The notes below the pieces were generated by a model. That model saw only the letters and a program-made list of their open reading frames with translations. It did no database searches and was not told where the DNA came from. From Rapana venosa (taxonomy: Eukaryota > Mollusca > Gastropoda > Neogastropoda > Muricidae), in NCBI GenBank assembly GCA_028751875.1, contig CM054145.1:41362616-41426615 (forward strand): a stretch of DNA of 64,000 nucleotides, read 5' to 3'. The position numbers were made by a program, and so were the translations under genes. Of the stretch, positions 36,449 to 46,764 are shown in pieces; position 1 is the first letter of the stretch, and each line of letters opens with the position of its first letter.

Positions 36449-38759
36449 GGATTTCTTCATACTGTATACATGAATATGTATACATGTATAAAAGATTCAC
36501 ACAGACAAAAGTATGTATGCAGAAGCATGCAAGAACGAATGCATGAGTTTGCACATGGTGGAGTGTATGTTTTTACCTGCATGACAGCGCAGTTGTGATT
36601 CCACAGGCAGCACTGTTTCCAATTTCAGGTCCTCAGAGTTCAAACAAGGAATCCGACTGGTTATAAAGATGAAAATTCTGAAAAGATAGTAAAATTCAAA
36701 ACCATTATGAATTAACTCCATCACAAGTGACATCACAAGTATAAAGATATATCTTCGAATGCATGACAGAAAATCTTTTTCACAATGCAGTTATTACAGT
36801 GCGTGGTTTTCATTCACACTATATGACGTATCAAGAAAATATACACTTACTTATAAGTTTGTGTGTATATGTGCACACATGTATTTACATTTAATTATAC
36901 ATACACATGCACACACACACACACACACACTCTCTCTCTATCTCTCAGCTCTCCAGGATACAACACTCAACAGTAAACACACTTTTTTTGGATTGGTAAA
37001 AAAAAATTTAATTTTAAAAACATACGCATGTTCATCTCTTTTCTCTGCAATGGCCACAATTCTGAGGTGCCGTTTGTCATCCACAATTTTGGCAGCTTCA
37101 ATGCACTGCAAACAAAAATAATAATGAATTACAAAAATCTGCACCATGTCTAAATCAATAACAAGTGCTCATACAATAAAACAGCATATTCATTGATTGG
37201 GTGAACTGGTGGCCTTGCGGTACCACACCCCCCCCCCACCAGAAAGCACAATGACCAAGGTTCAATCCCATCCTTATTTATCCTAGCCAAACTTTTCCCC
37301 TATCCTCAAGACAATGAGTGATCAGGCCACTAGGTTTCCTAAGAGACAATCATAAACTGAGACTCTCACAGTCATAAACAACAAGCCTTCAGCACACATA
37401 AAAAAACTTAGTAACAACACTCAACAGCTGTCATTGTCAAAACACCTATTGGGAAACAATACATGCCAACAGAAATTATATATGGACACAATATGGGTGA
37501 CACTGCACTATGAAGTATGATACCGTACTCTTCTCAAGAAGAGTAGAATGAATTTCATGCAGAAAAAATCTGCTGTGACTACAGTATCAATGCAATAAGA
37601 AATACAAGTCAATAATAAAAGCACAATAGACCTGTGACAATTAATGCAATACAAAACAAGACCATGCCTGTTCTGCTTTTTGGAGGGGAAAAAAAGGCTA
37701 GGTATAATTCAGTATCTGTGTTGATGGGAACGGATAACAAATTCACAAAACCACATGCACAAGAGGACTGGATGTACAAAAAAAACTACAAAAAAGCACA
37801 TGAGTGCTTTTTCCATTATCCAACCCTGAAGTCAGAATGCAGCTACCTTAATTCAAGTTAATGGTAGCCATTGGTAGGTAAAAATAGTCACATGTATGAT
37901 GTAATCTAAGTCATAATCAGAAGCAATAGTCTCTTATAATGGTCTTCAGCACTTTTTGCCATATAAATCATGAATGGATTATTTAATGCTTGCCCACACA
38001 TGTATACTATACATCATACATGTGCAGAACACTTAACAGCCCTGTGGTTTGAGCACCAAACTCAATATCTAACATTCTCAGAGCACAGGATCAAGTCACA
38101 ACCAAGAACTCTGTCTTGGGCGAGATATGACTGATTCTAACTCTCTCCCCAGCAAGTCTTTCAGTTAAGATCATAAATTTTATAAACCATACATGCATGT
38201 ATCATTGTATTATTTATGTGCAAATGCTTACAAGCATAACAATCCTGACTAGCCATTGAAAATCCATTCATCTTTTGTAAAACTACTAAGTATAGGCCAG
38301 CTATGGCTGGTGGTTTAAATGACATGAATTAACCCAGCATGCAAAATTATACTAGTTTACTACAACTGGAGTTGTCATATGGGTGGGCTCTGCCAGGTTC
38401 AAATTGCCCAAGAGATATTGTCTGGAAAGTGGAATGTTCACTGCTGTGTATCAGTTAATGACTCCTATAGGAGTTAAGAGATAAGTCTCGATATTCTTCA
38501 CAATGGCCTTGGGGTGTATAACTTTTTGTTCTTTTGAATTTTCCTGCTGTTGTGTACACATGCCTGAGACTCGTGAGAATATCTTAGTCTTAGGTTCAAG
38601 GAAGCTTCTCTAAAAAAAAATTTTTAATGCTTGCAAGATTTTTTATACAATTGTTAGTTTATAAGATATATCCCTTATTAATGTTATTATTATTTGAATA
38701 TGGGTAACAAAAAAATGATTCACAATCACATGCATGCATACATGTGCACACACACACAC

Positions 38760-38800
<41 letters not shown>

Positions 38801-39095
38801 CAAATATTGAAATAACATCAGTTACCACACATCAGTGGTCACCACCAACATTTAACCACCCAATATCACTGTATATTTACTCTAGCTGCTTAATAAAAGT
38901 CTAAATGAGCTATAATCGACTTAAACTTTGCACTTTATGAAACAACCGAACATGATCATGATGATCAATGAAAACTACTGTACACTAGTTAACTAGACCT
39001 GATCTAATTCTATGTACTATCTGTATAATAATACATACCTTCAAACATCTTTCATCTGTTGACAGTTTCTTCTGCACGAGCTGTCTCAGGTCCAT
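34791..39095 (-). CDS. INPP5B: INPP5B-like type II inositol 5-phosphatase, exons 1-5 (PH domain)
   Basis: Minus-strand start of a gene for an inositol polyphosphate 5-phosphatase of the OCRL/INPP5B family, which removes the 5-phosphate of PI(4,5)P2 on endosomal and Golgi membranes. Exons: 39095-39039, 37105-37026, 36677-36577, 35848-35813, 34895-34791, all with clean GT-AG borders and matching phases (0, 2, 1, 1, 1). They encode MDLRQLVQKKLSTDERC, KRDEHAIFIFITSR, LKLETVLPVESQLRC, LKSPEVHILLEMPQHK and AFLAEIKRAQD. The pattern follows the N-terminal PH domain of vertebrate INPP5B (EHALFLY, IVPVS, FLHEVARA). The next exon in phase is at 7250-7420, beyond the 20-kb RBM28 contig and both gaps. The catalytic domain lies outside the window. 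OCRL itself is the alternative name. Confidence 0.82.
34938..34991. repeat. (TG)n microsatellite next to INPP5B exon 5
   Basis: About 54 bp of TG, 43 bp from the exon 5 acceptor side on the minus strand. Confidence 0.95.
35070..35409 (-). mobile_element. Family A SINE, full length, in INPP5B intron
   Basis: Reverse complement of the whole family: tail TTTTATATCGAGGATAATGG, body CACACGGGGCCTCTGTTTAT, box B GGGAATTGAACCC, box A CTAACCACTAGGCAATCC. It is in the same orientation as the gene. Confidence 0.85.
35440..35540 (-). mobile_element. Family A SINE, 3' tail only
   Basis: TTTATATCGAGGATAACGG and AATAAGCACTTATGTGCTTT, ending where TG repeats begin. Confidence 0.75.
35813..35848 (-). CDS. 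INPP5B: INPP5B-like exon 4 (36-nt microexon)
   Basis: Acceptor TTTTCAG/AAGCAC, donor CGTCAG/GTAAGA. It encodes (E)APRSDKTGKSS in the loop between two PH strands. Divisible by three, so it could be skipped without a frameshift. Confidence 0.75.
35936..36008 (+). repeat. Two-block dispersed repeat, compact form
   Basis: CCCTGAAGTCAGAACGAGGC joins almost directly to ACAAAAATCTCACCACTGAT and CTCAAGCCAATC, so this copy lacks the internal simple-repeat insert. Confidence 0.6.
36031..36208. repeat. (CA)n array with ACAAC variants
   Basis: About 178 bp of CA dinucleotide broken regularly by AACA units. A TG array follows at 36378-36445. Confidence 0.95.
36577..36677 (-). CDS. INPP5B: INPP5B-like exon 3
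   Basis: Acceptor TCTTTTCAG/AATTTT, donor ATGCAG/GTAAAA. It encodes (A)IFIFITSRIPCLNSEDLKLE then TVLPVESQLRCHA. Confidence 0.85.
37026..37105 (-). CDS. INPP5B: INPP5B-like exon 2
   Basis: Acceptor TTTGCAG/TGCATT, donor CATGC/GTATGT. It encodes CIEAAKIVDDKRHLRIVAIA then EKRDEH. Confidence 0.85.
37195..37400 (+). mobile_element. tRNA-SINE-like repeat, diverged
   Basis: TGGTGGCCTTGCGGTACCAC resembles box A and AAGGTTCAATCCC resembles box B, with a C-run between. The following body has CATAAACTGAGACTCTC. Confidence 0.45.
37715..37895 (+). repeat. SINE tail plus left block of the two-block repeat
   Basis: GGGAACGGATAACAAATTC and GCACATGAGTGCTTTTTCC come from a family A tail; ACCCTGAAGTCAGAATGCAG and CTACCTTAATTCAAGTTAAT are the left block. 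Confidence 0.55.
38752..38800. repeat. (CA)n microsatellite
   Basis: CA array with one ACAAC break. Confidence 0.95.
39039..39095 (-). CDS. INPP5B: INPP5B-like exon 1 with start codon
   Basis: ATG at 39095, then 19 codons (MDLRQLVQKKLSTDERCLK) and donor TTGAAG/GTATGT, phase 0. The opening resembles vertebrate INPP5B, which also starts MDQ and has a GEYC block at the same distance. No upstream in-frame Met was seen in the adjacent sequence. Confidence 0.8.
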
Positions 39096-39652
39096 CTTGG
39101 GTTTTGTAACACACACACACACACCAGACAGGCAGTAAAATGTGAATCAATACGTTACGATGTTGATGTTACAGTTGGATCGAAGATGCAAATCAGATAT
39201 GGGATCACTTGTAAGAGCATGACAACATCGCTACGAGCTTTAACAATAATGCAAACAATGATATGTCTGCTCTGATAATGTCAGTAATCCATGAAGCTAT
39301 TATTTTTGTATGCACAGATGAAGAAAAAGGCTTCCTGGCGAATCCACTTTCTTGAAACAACACTGCTGTCCTGAGTCGGAAGTGTTGTTCTCCCACTCAT
39401 GCTGAGCTAAAAATCCTTGGGGGTTAGTTTAGAATTTAAGAAAAAAGGGCTGTTTATTTTTCTCAATTTTAGCTTCTGTTTTAATTCATTTTCCTTAAGT
39501 AAATTGTATGCACTATGTCGTTTTTCTGACCGTTTCTCCTTTCCTATTAGCTAATCACCCACACCGAAAATACATATAAAGCTGCCAGAATTTCTTAGCA
39601 ACACTGATTTGACTACATGCCTGATGCACTTACGGATTTTTGTTTTTAAATC

Positions 39653-39866
39653 TATTTAAAGCCTTTTATTTTGAGGATAATGGAATAAGCGTTCGTGTGC
39701 TTTCTTGTACATCTAGTCCCCATGTGCATGCTATTTTGTAAATGTTGTCATCCGTTACCAACGGCACACAATGGCCTAGTCTTCCGAAAGGCGGAAGGGT
39801 TTTAGCATGAGTGCAAGGTGTTTCTGCGTGCGCTCGCACTCGGGACCTCGGTTTATACTCTCTATA
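39653..39866 (-). mobile_element. Family A SINE, 5'-truncated
   Basis: TTTTATTTTGAGGATAATGG tail and CGCACTCGGGACCTCGGTTT body in reverse orientation; tRNA head missing. Confidence 0.75.
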
Positions 39867-40012
39867 GATACACACGATTGATAGCTGTCTGCTACGAGGT
39901 GGCTGCTCGACACATCATGCTCCAAGGCTTTGAGTAAATGGTGTCGAGGTACTTGAATGCATGCCACAAGTCCGACAGGTTCATTGTTAACGTGCTATAA
40001 ATCAGGGTCGAT

Positions 40013-40038
40013 GGGGGGGGGGGGGGGGGGGGGGGGGG
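40013..40038 (+). repeat. poly-G run of 26
   Basis: Uninterrupted G run followed by TGGGGG. Confidence 0.95.
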
Positions 40039-41375
40039 TGGGGGTCAGATTCCCAGTCCAAAATCGAGCCAGATGTCTACTGTTATTGTTGCATGTTCCC
40101 CTCGGGGATCAGCCAGAATATAATTATGCATTCTGACTAACTCATCCCCCCTTGGAAGCACTGTGAAATTGAAAATGCATGGGTGATAAGTGTGGGTGTG
40201 GGCTATGACTTTTCAAATACCTCGCCACATGGGTAGCCACATACTACTTCGGGGGAAGGTTTCATAACTGTGATCAAAAGCATTTATACCCAGAGTTCCC
40301 CAGGAATATTTTTGAAGGGTGTCAGACAGAACATCATGGAACATGGACTCTGCTGTAAAGTGTTTATTTTTAGAGTCTGAAACACATCACTTATGATTTA
40401 AGAAACATGCGGATGTTTTAGAATTGTTACAATGGCAACACAATTAAGTTACACTGAAGCTGGGAGATAGGGCCTACCCCAATATCATCTCTGTACCTGT
40501 AATAATTTTAAATGACTGACTGCCTTCCCCTATAACTACCTGAGTTGAGCACACCATAAGCTACAAGCTTGTTGCTATGACTCCTTAAAGCTGGTTGGGT
40601 TTTTTTCAATATTTGTTCCCATTACTGAATAAAATCTGTTTAAACTAACTTCCTGAGCTGTCGTTGGAGCTTCCCACTAAATTTTTCAGGTAGTGTGTCA
40701 AGGGAAGGTTGTGCCTAGTGGAGTCCACCCCTTTCCAAGTAGCAGGGTATATGTGTGTGTGTGTGTGATCTATTCTATGTAAGGTTCGTAGGGTATTAAC
40801 CTGTTGATAATATTTTTGAATGCATTATAGCACATGGGACTTCAGTTTAAAGTCTTCTTCTTCAAATTCTTCTCCTTCTTCCTTGACAATACTAAATCTT
40901 TAATCTGGTCTGGATGGCAAAGTCTGCGATCTGTCGTAATGACCCCGCCAGGCGCAAGAAGTTTTTTCCTGGAGCTAATAAAAAAAATAAAAACAACAAT
41001 AACAAACACTAGTTAATCGCTTGTGTCTCATAACTAGGCAGATCGTAACTGAACTGCGTAAAAGGCAGCTGCAATTTACATCAAAAGACGAAAACTTAAC
41101 GATTAGGCTGTGGTGGTAGGCAGTTAAATGCTTTTGATGGCTCATCGATCAAAGGGGTTCACAGTTAGCCTTTGACAGACAAGTTGGTTGGGTATAACCA
41201 GCTTCTAGCGTAATGCAAAACTAAAGCTGCATTACACATCGATTTACACCTGTGCATCAGTTGCTGTTGTTGAGTGTGTTTCCTCCACTCTCATAAACAT
41301 ACAATCTGTGTGATTGCATGAGATTTGGTTTTTGGATATCCTCAAACAAGCTCTCCCTCCCTCCCCCTCCTCCCC

Positions 41376-41727
41376 GGGGAAAGGGATAGCCTGTTAGAAA
41401 CATTGCGCTAAACATTTGTGACCTGGGTTCGATTCCCGTTCATGGGATTTTTTCACCTGGAGTTAACTTTCAGTGCCGACTCACTTTTCCCCAAAAGTCC
41501 TTCGGTAGAACTATAAACCGGGCCCGTTGTCGCAACGCACGCGCATTTTGCGCCATTTCCATTAATCCTGTTCCCGCTTGTTCTAGATTTAGTCCATTGT
41601 GTGCCAGGGGGAAACAGATGAATTTACAAAACTGCTTACACACAGGGACTGGATGTAAAAAAAAAAAGCACTTTAAGTGCTTATTTTCTTTATCCCCCAT
41701 AAAAAGAATAAAATAAATAAATAAAAT
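41376..41727 (+). mobile_element. Family A SINE, full length
   Basis: Box A GGGATAGCCTGTTAG, box B GGTTCGATTCCCG, body CTATAAACCGGGCCC and a tail AGAATAAAATAAATAAATAA leading into a TC repeat. Confidence 0.8.
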
Positions 41728-41733
41728 CTCTCT

Positions 41734-41793
<60 letters not shown>

Positions 41794-41796
41794 CCT

Positions 41797-42003
41797 TTTT
41801 TTTTTAAGTCTTTCAGAAGAGACTAAAAAACCGAGGCCGTGTGCGAACGCAGGCAGAACATGCACACACGTTAAAACCTGTTCCCCTATTCGGAAGAGAA
41901 GGCCATTGTGTGCCAGTGGGAATGGAGGACACTATTTACAAAGTCCCATACACACAGAGACTGCATGTAGAAAAGCACATTGTCCTCGAAATAACAGAAT
42001 AAA
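41797..42003 (+). mobile_element. Family A SINE, head missing
   Basis: Starts inside the body (AGTCTTTCAGAAGAGACT), continues through GGCCATTGTGTGCCAGTGGG and ends before another TC repeat. The TC array before it and the one after it suggest a duplication of the SINE-repeat unit. Confidence 0.7.
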
Positions 42004-42020
42004 ATCTCTCTCTTCTCTCT

Positions 42021-42056
<36 letters not shown>

Positions 42057-42299
42057 CTCTCTCTCTCTCTCAGATATTGTTATCCTAAGTCATATTTTTG
42101 TAGCTGACTTTTTGTTATACAGTAACATTTTGTCGTTACTATTGCTTTTACCCCCACCAAAATACTAAGCAGTTCGGCAACCCTCATCATGTATGGGCCA
42201 ATGGCCTTTTTGTGAATAAATCATTGAGTTCGAGTTCGAGTTCTCTCTCTGGTGGTGAATGGGGGCTGACACTGCTTTGGCATTGTAGACTCAAGGGTG

Positions 42300-42368
42300 C
42301 TATCTGGGGAACGGTGGCATATGCAATTATCTCACCATTGGTGAACCTTGGAGCTCCAGCCAATGAAC
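42300..42368 (+). repeat. Right block of the two-block dispersed repeat
   Basis: GCATATGCAATTATCTCACC, ATTGGTGAACCTTGGAGCTC and CAGCCAATGAACC. Confidence 0.6.
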
Positions 42369-42469
42369 CAAACAACCAACAACACAACAACAACCCCCAA
42401 CCTTTGGGTATTCTTTATGGTATTTTGAGAGAGAAAATCTCTTTGTGCAGTTAGTTTTCAGAACTGGCT

Positions 42470-44450
42470 AAAAGGGTTTTCCTTCATTCTTTCAGTAGTT
42501 TTGCCCTGTTTTTTATGGTTTTGTTTGGGTTTGGTTGTTTTTTTTGTTGTTTTATGACAGGCCCCACTATGTTGATTTGTAGTGGAAACCCACTTGTTAC
42601 ATGGGTTGGTCTGGGAATTTTTGTTTGTCTGTATGTCTGTTGCAGTAAGTACAATCCTGCTTTTTTGAGTTCAGTGATGGCCCCCCACAAAACAGTTTTG
42701 GGTTTTGAACATAGCCCCCATTGAATTTTTTTTTAAATCTTTCCCCTGATTTCAGCCCTAGTTTGGTCTCTGAACCATTTCTCCTTGACAGAACGCCTTT
42801 TAAAAAAAAAATTTCCCCATGACCTGGCAAACAGCTTTCAGGTTTTCTTGGTTGGTATTTGGTGGCCCGGGTTGGGGTTTGGGTTCATGGCGGGAAAAAG
42901 TTGTGGTTCAAAAACCCCCCAGTCTTTCCCAGGGTGATTTAGCTATGGGTTTCATTGTGTACCCCCGGGTGGTCCCCAACCCACCCCCAAAAATTATCAA
43001 GTATTTAAAAATACTTTAATCACCCAAAGAAGAGCAATTCAATCATTTAAAATTATTAAAGATGATTCATCCATTTTACATGTGCGTTTTTGCAAAGTTT
43101 GTTTAAAAATTACTTGACAAAACGCAGGTGTCTATTTTGGGGAAGATAGGAAGGGGAAAAAAACCTGTAAAGTAGCCTCAAAGTGGTGCTCCTTGACAAC
43201 CCCATATCATTACATCCCCCTCAGTCCATGACCATCTTTGTAAAGGAAAATTGTCCTTGACTGATGATTCAGTGGCCTCGTTGTCTGGTCTCATAGGAAC
43301 CCTTTTCATTTTCCCCACCCAGTTCCCCGTCTTGCGTGAGTTGGTGTCAAAGAGGAAATCGGGGTTCAGTAGGGTTCATGGAGAAGGTCTTGGGAAGACC
43401 CCTGTATGGAGGTGGGGGTGGTGGAATAATTTGGCCCCCACAGCTGAGCAAAACATTGTTGTCAATAAGGGCTGGGGGTATAAAAAGTTTAGTGTTCTTG
43501 TGTGTTTTATCAGAACAGGCACCACAAAGTCCCCCAAAGTATCCCTGCATTGCAAAACCCCCATTGGTCGGGCCCTCAAGGCCCCTGAAACAGTAACCCC
43601 TGTAGTTATGAAATGACAAACTGGGCAATGTACTGTTTGGGTAGGGAGATTGCAATGAGTGAGCGAGAAACGCAGGGAAAAAAAGAATGTCACAAGATGA
43701 AGAAGCCACTAAAAAAACGGTTCCTGTGCTTACCTTTAAAAAATCAAAGAAATAAAAAAGATTTTTTTTTAAAAAGTGGGCAGGGGGGGGCGGTGGGGGG
43801 GCTGTAAAAAAAAAAAAATTTAACTAAAATACCGTTTAAAATGTTCCCCTTTTTCTTATGTTGTGACATTAGTATGATTGCTTCAGTGAAGTTTGCGGAA
43901 ACTTCTCTCAAGATCCAGCTCGCAGCAGAAACCCAGAAAAGTATATGGAAAAAGGTAAGCTGTGCCACCCTGAAGCCTGGTTATTCACCCAGACTTGCTG
44001 TCCTTTCGCCCCCGTTTGAAACCCTGCTCATATGCCCCTATCATAGTACCCCGGAGGCGGCCGGGGCCGGCCACTCTCCAAGGAGCTGGTCAATCTGAAG
44101 AGACGGAATCCAAGAAATGTCGGGCCGGGGTTGGTTGTGGTGATGTCAGGTGGAAGACATAAGGCCGGTTGGGCCGATTTTTTAACTGGCCCGACGTCGT
44201 GTTGAAAGCCCTCCCTGGTTGTGATGATGTGAGTGAAGACCATGGGGCTAGAGAGTGGTGCTGTTTTAGGAGGCTGACACTGAAACTGTGGGCGGTTGGC
44301 GAGCTCTGCCCCCCCAGACAGAGTACGGGGAGGTCACCGTGTTTTTTTAAACCGCAAATGTAAAAATTTTTCCCACAAAATTTTTTTTCAGAGATGTTTA
44401 TTCGAAATGAAAGTCTAAAAAAACTGAGTGGCTTATCGTGAAGAGCTTTT
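42470..44450. other. Second tract of inflated homopolymers, no gene recognised
   Basis: Composition resembles the noisy middle contig (runs such as CCCCCGGG and AAAAAAAA with few isolated bases) although it lies inside the right-hand contig. Open frames at 43251-43616 show no motif. Confidence 0.5.
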
Positions 44451-44659
44451 TGATTTTTGGAATTGTATGTTGTATCGTGTGTGTGTGTGTGGGTATGGTG
44501 TTGGTGTGTGTGGTGGGTTTGTGTGTGTGGTGTGTGTGTGTGTGTTTGTTTTTGTTTACCCTCCCCTTTTTTATGCGTCCAAAAAATGCATCTAAGGGAA
44601 CTTATGGACGGTCCGACCTATTTTGGGGGGTATTTCTTTTTGCTTTTTTATTTCGTTGT

Positions 44660-44665
44660 TTGATT

Positions 44666-44705
<40 letters not shown>

Positions 44706-44727
44706 GTTGTGTGTGTGTGTGTGTGTG

Positions 44728-44764
<37 letters not shown>

Positions 44765-44795
44765 TGTGTGTAGTGTGTGTGTGTGTGAGGAGAGA
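44660..44795. repeat. (TG)n array with GTTGT breaks, then GA and CA runs
   Basis: Long TG dinucleotide array, followed by AGAGAGAG and a CA run to 44822. Confidence 0.95.
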
Positions 44796-45958
44796 GAGAC
44801 ACACACACACACACACACACACAGATAGAGTGAGAGAGAGAAAAAGAGACACAAAGATGCAGAGAGAAAGATATGATTTCTTCATGATAAACTGACAGAC
44901 GTTTGGACAGACTGACAGTGACTTTTCACAACACATGTCATGACCATGTAAACTGTACTGTACAACACTGGCTAGGATATGCAGACAAACACTTTTTTTT
45001 TGCTATGTGATCAGTGATCCACAATATTTTATTCATAACTCTTTCACATTATACAATGTCACAGAACGCGTAGTATTGATATTTTTTGTTTGTTTTTTGT
45101 TCTATAGCAGAAAGATAAAGTACAAATGGAAGATTGTTTCTCTTGATAGGCGATTTTCTAAAATATTAATGATAACATTAAATTTTTTAAATCTCATCAA
45201 CAAAACATGCAGTCACACTGTGGTTTGAAATGAAAAAGAGCAAGAGGCAGACTGACTGACAGACAAACAGAATACATGCAGGTTAGTTATAGGAGTATCC
45301 ACAAACAATTATATATCTTTATGGCTTAGAAGCAATTAATAAAAATCACAAAGAAAAATACATTTTCAGGAAATTTAAACCCAAAAATCTGCATCAAAGT
45401 AAACTTTGCAATAGAATAAAATCATAAGCATTTTTTTCTTTGCTACACACCACATTTTTAGCCTTCTGTCTACATGCACATGTCATCATGAGCTTTTTTT
45501 CTTCTTTTTTTTAAATCAGAATTCCGAACGGTATCCTATATTTTGACGGATGCGTGATTAAGTAAAACTCTCATATTTGAAAGAAAAGAACTGCTCATTG
45601 TGAATTTTTTTTTAAATATTAAAATTCAATTACAAGTCTTGGGCACAGCCCCAAACCAGGAGTTGCCTACAAATCCTAATAACTCTGAATCCTGTACCAA
45701 ATAGGATTCAAGGTATTTATTATGTTTACCTACTGCAAAACATGCTGTTAACACTGTCGATAGAATGCACGCGCGTCTTTATGATCCACAAAGACTGGGT
45801 CAAAATTACATGGGCATGTCTGTGTTTATAGAAATATAAAAAAAGGTCCGAATTTCAGAACCAGACTTGATTAGTTCAAACTAGTGTTCCACTCCAAAAT
45901 ATTTACCAGGCAGAGGGCATTTTAAGCCTATACACTCTACAGGAAGACAAAAAAGATT

Positions 45959-45959
45959 A

Positions 45960-45990
<31 letters not shown>

Positions 45991-45993
45991 AAT
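45959..45993. repeat. (GATT)n microsatellite
   Basis: Eight TTGA units flanked by TTAA. Confidence 0.9.
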
Positions 45994-46354
45994 AATATGT
46001 ATTTCCAACAGTGACAAATACATACTAACACACTTTTTAAAAAAATCTGGACCATGCTCTGAAGTGGAATTATTAATTTTAAAAAAAGGTAATTTCAGAG
46101 AAAGAGGGGGGGGGGGGGTGGAGGAGAGATGGGCCTCTAAAAATCTAAGAAGTGAATCATAAGTTATGGATCGTCATTCATGAACCAAACTGACTGTCAT
46201 GCCTGTAGTTTTTTGCATCAGCTTTGTTTACTCTATCAAACCTGGCTTGAATCAGAAACCCCTCCAAACACTTATCTATAACTTTCGTGACCGAATGACA
46301 AAAACTTGAAGAAAAAAAAGGGAGGAAAACAAATATTTGCACACAACATGCAGT

Positions 46355-46764
46355 TCACACTCCAGTCTTGATCAGGTAACCAGACAAGTAGACAGAAAAG
46401 GCAAAATGCCGCTGGCCGTCGCTGCCGTTGACCACCCACACCCTTTGCCCTTGAACCAGATGCTTGACCACGTCCACACTGCCCGTGTTGTAATAGCCAG
46501 TCACCCGTGACGTCATAGCACTGGCAACCTTCTGTCCATCGACCACCAAGAACACAGTGATGTCAGAGTTATCTGAGCTGGGATTGCTGCTGACGAGGGT
46601 CAGGTGAAATACGTAGGTACCGTTGAGCGGCGTCACGAATTTGCTTAACGTCATATCGAAGGCGCCGCCCTCGTTGGTGGTGACTTCATTAAAGTGAAGC
46701 GGAGCGCTGGAGGAGGTCCGAGTCTGCAGGTTGACGTCAAAGCTGACAGACTGTGACGTGACGG
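46355..46764 (-). CDS. Ig-C1q gene exon 6, C1q domain and stop
   Basis: Acceptor TTTCTACAG/CCGTCA; stop TGA at 46357-46355. It encodes about 135 residues with the C1q landmarks: SVSFDVNLQTR opening strand, LHFNEVTTNEGGAFD, FVTPLNGTYVFHL, NSDITVFLVVDGQKVASA, GQRVWVV and FSVYLSGYLI near the end. The length is typical for one C1q domain. Confidence 0.93.

Larger units (their letters stand above)
39096..42470. other. Intergenic, SINEs and simple repeats only
   Basis: Between the INPP5B start and the next gene's 3' end no exon was recognised. It holds family A SINE copies (39653, 41376, 41797), a 26-G run at 40013-40038 and long TC arrays at 41727-41787 and 42004-42072. Confidence 0.6.
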
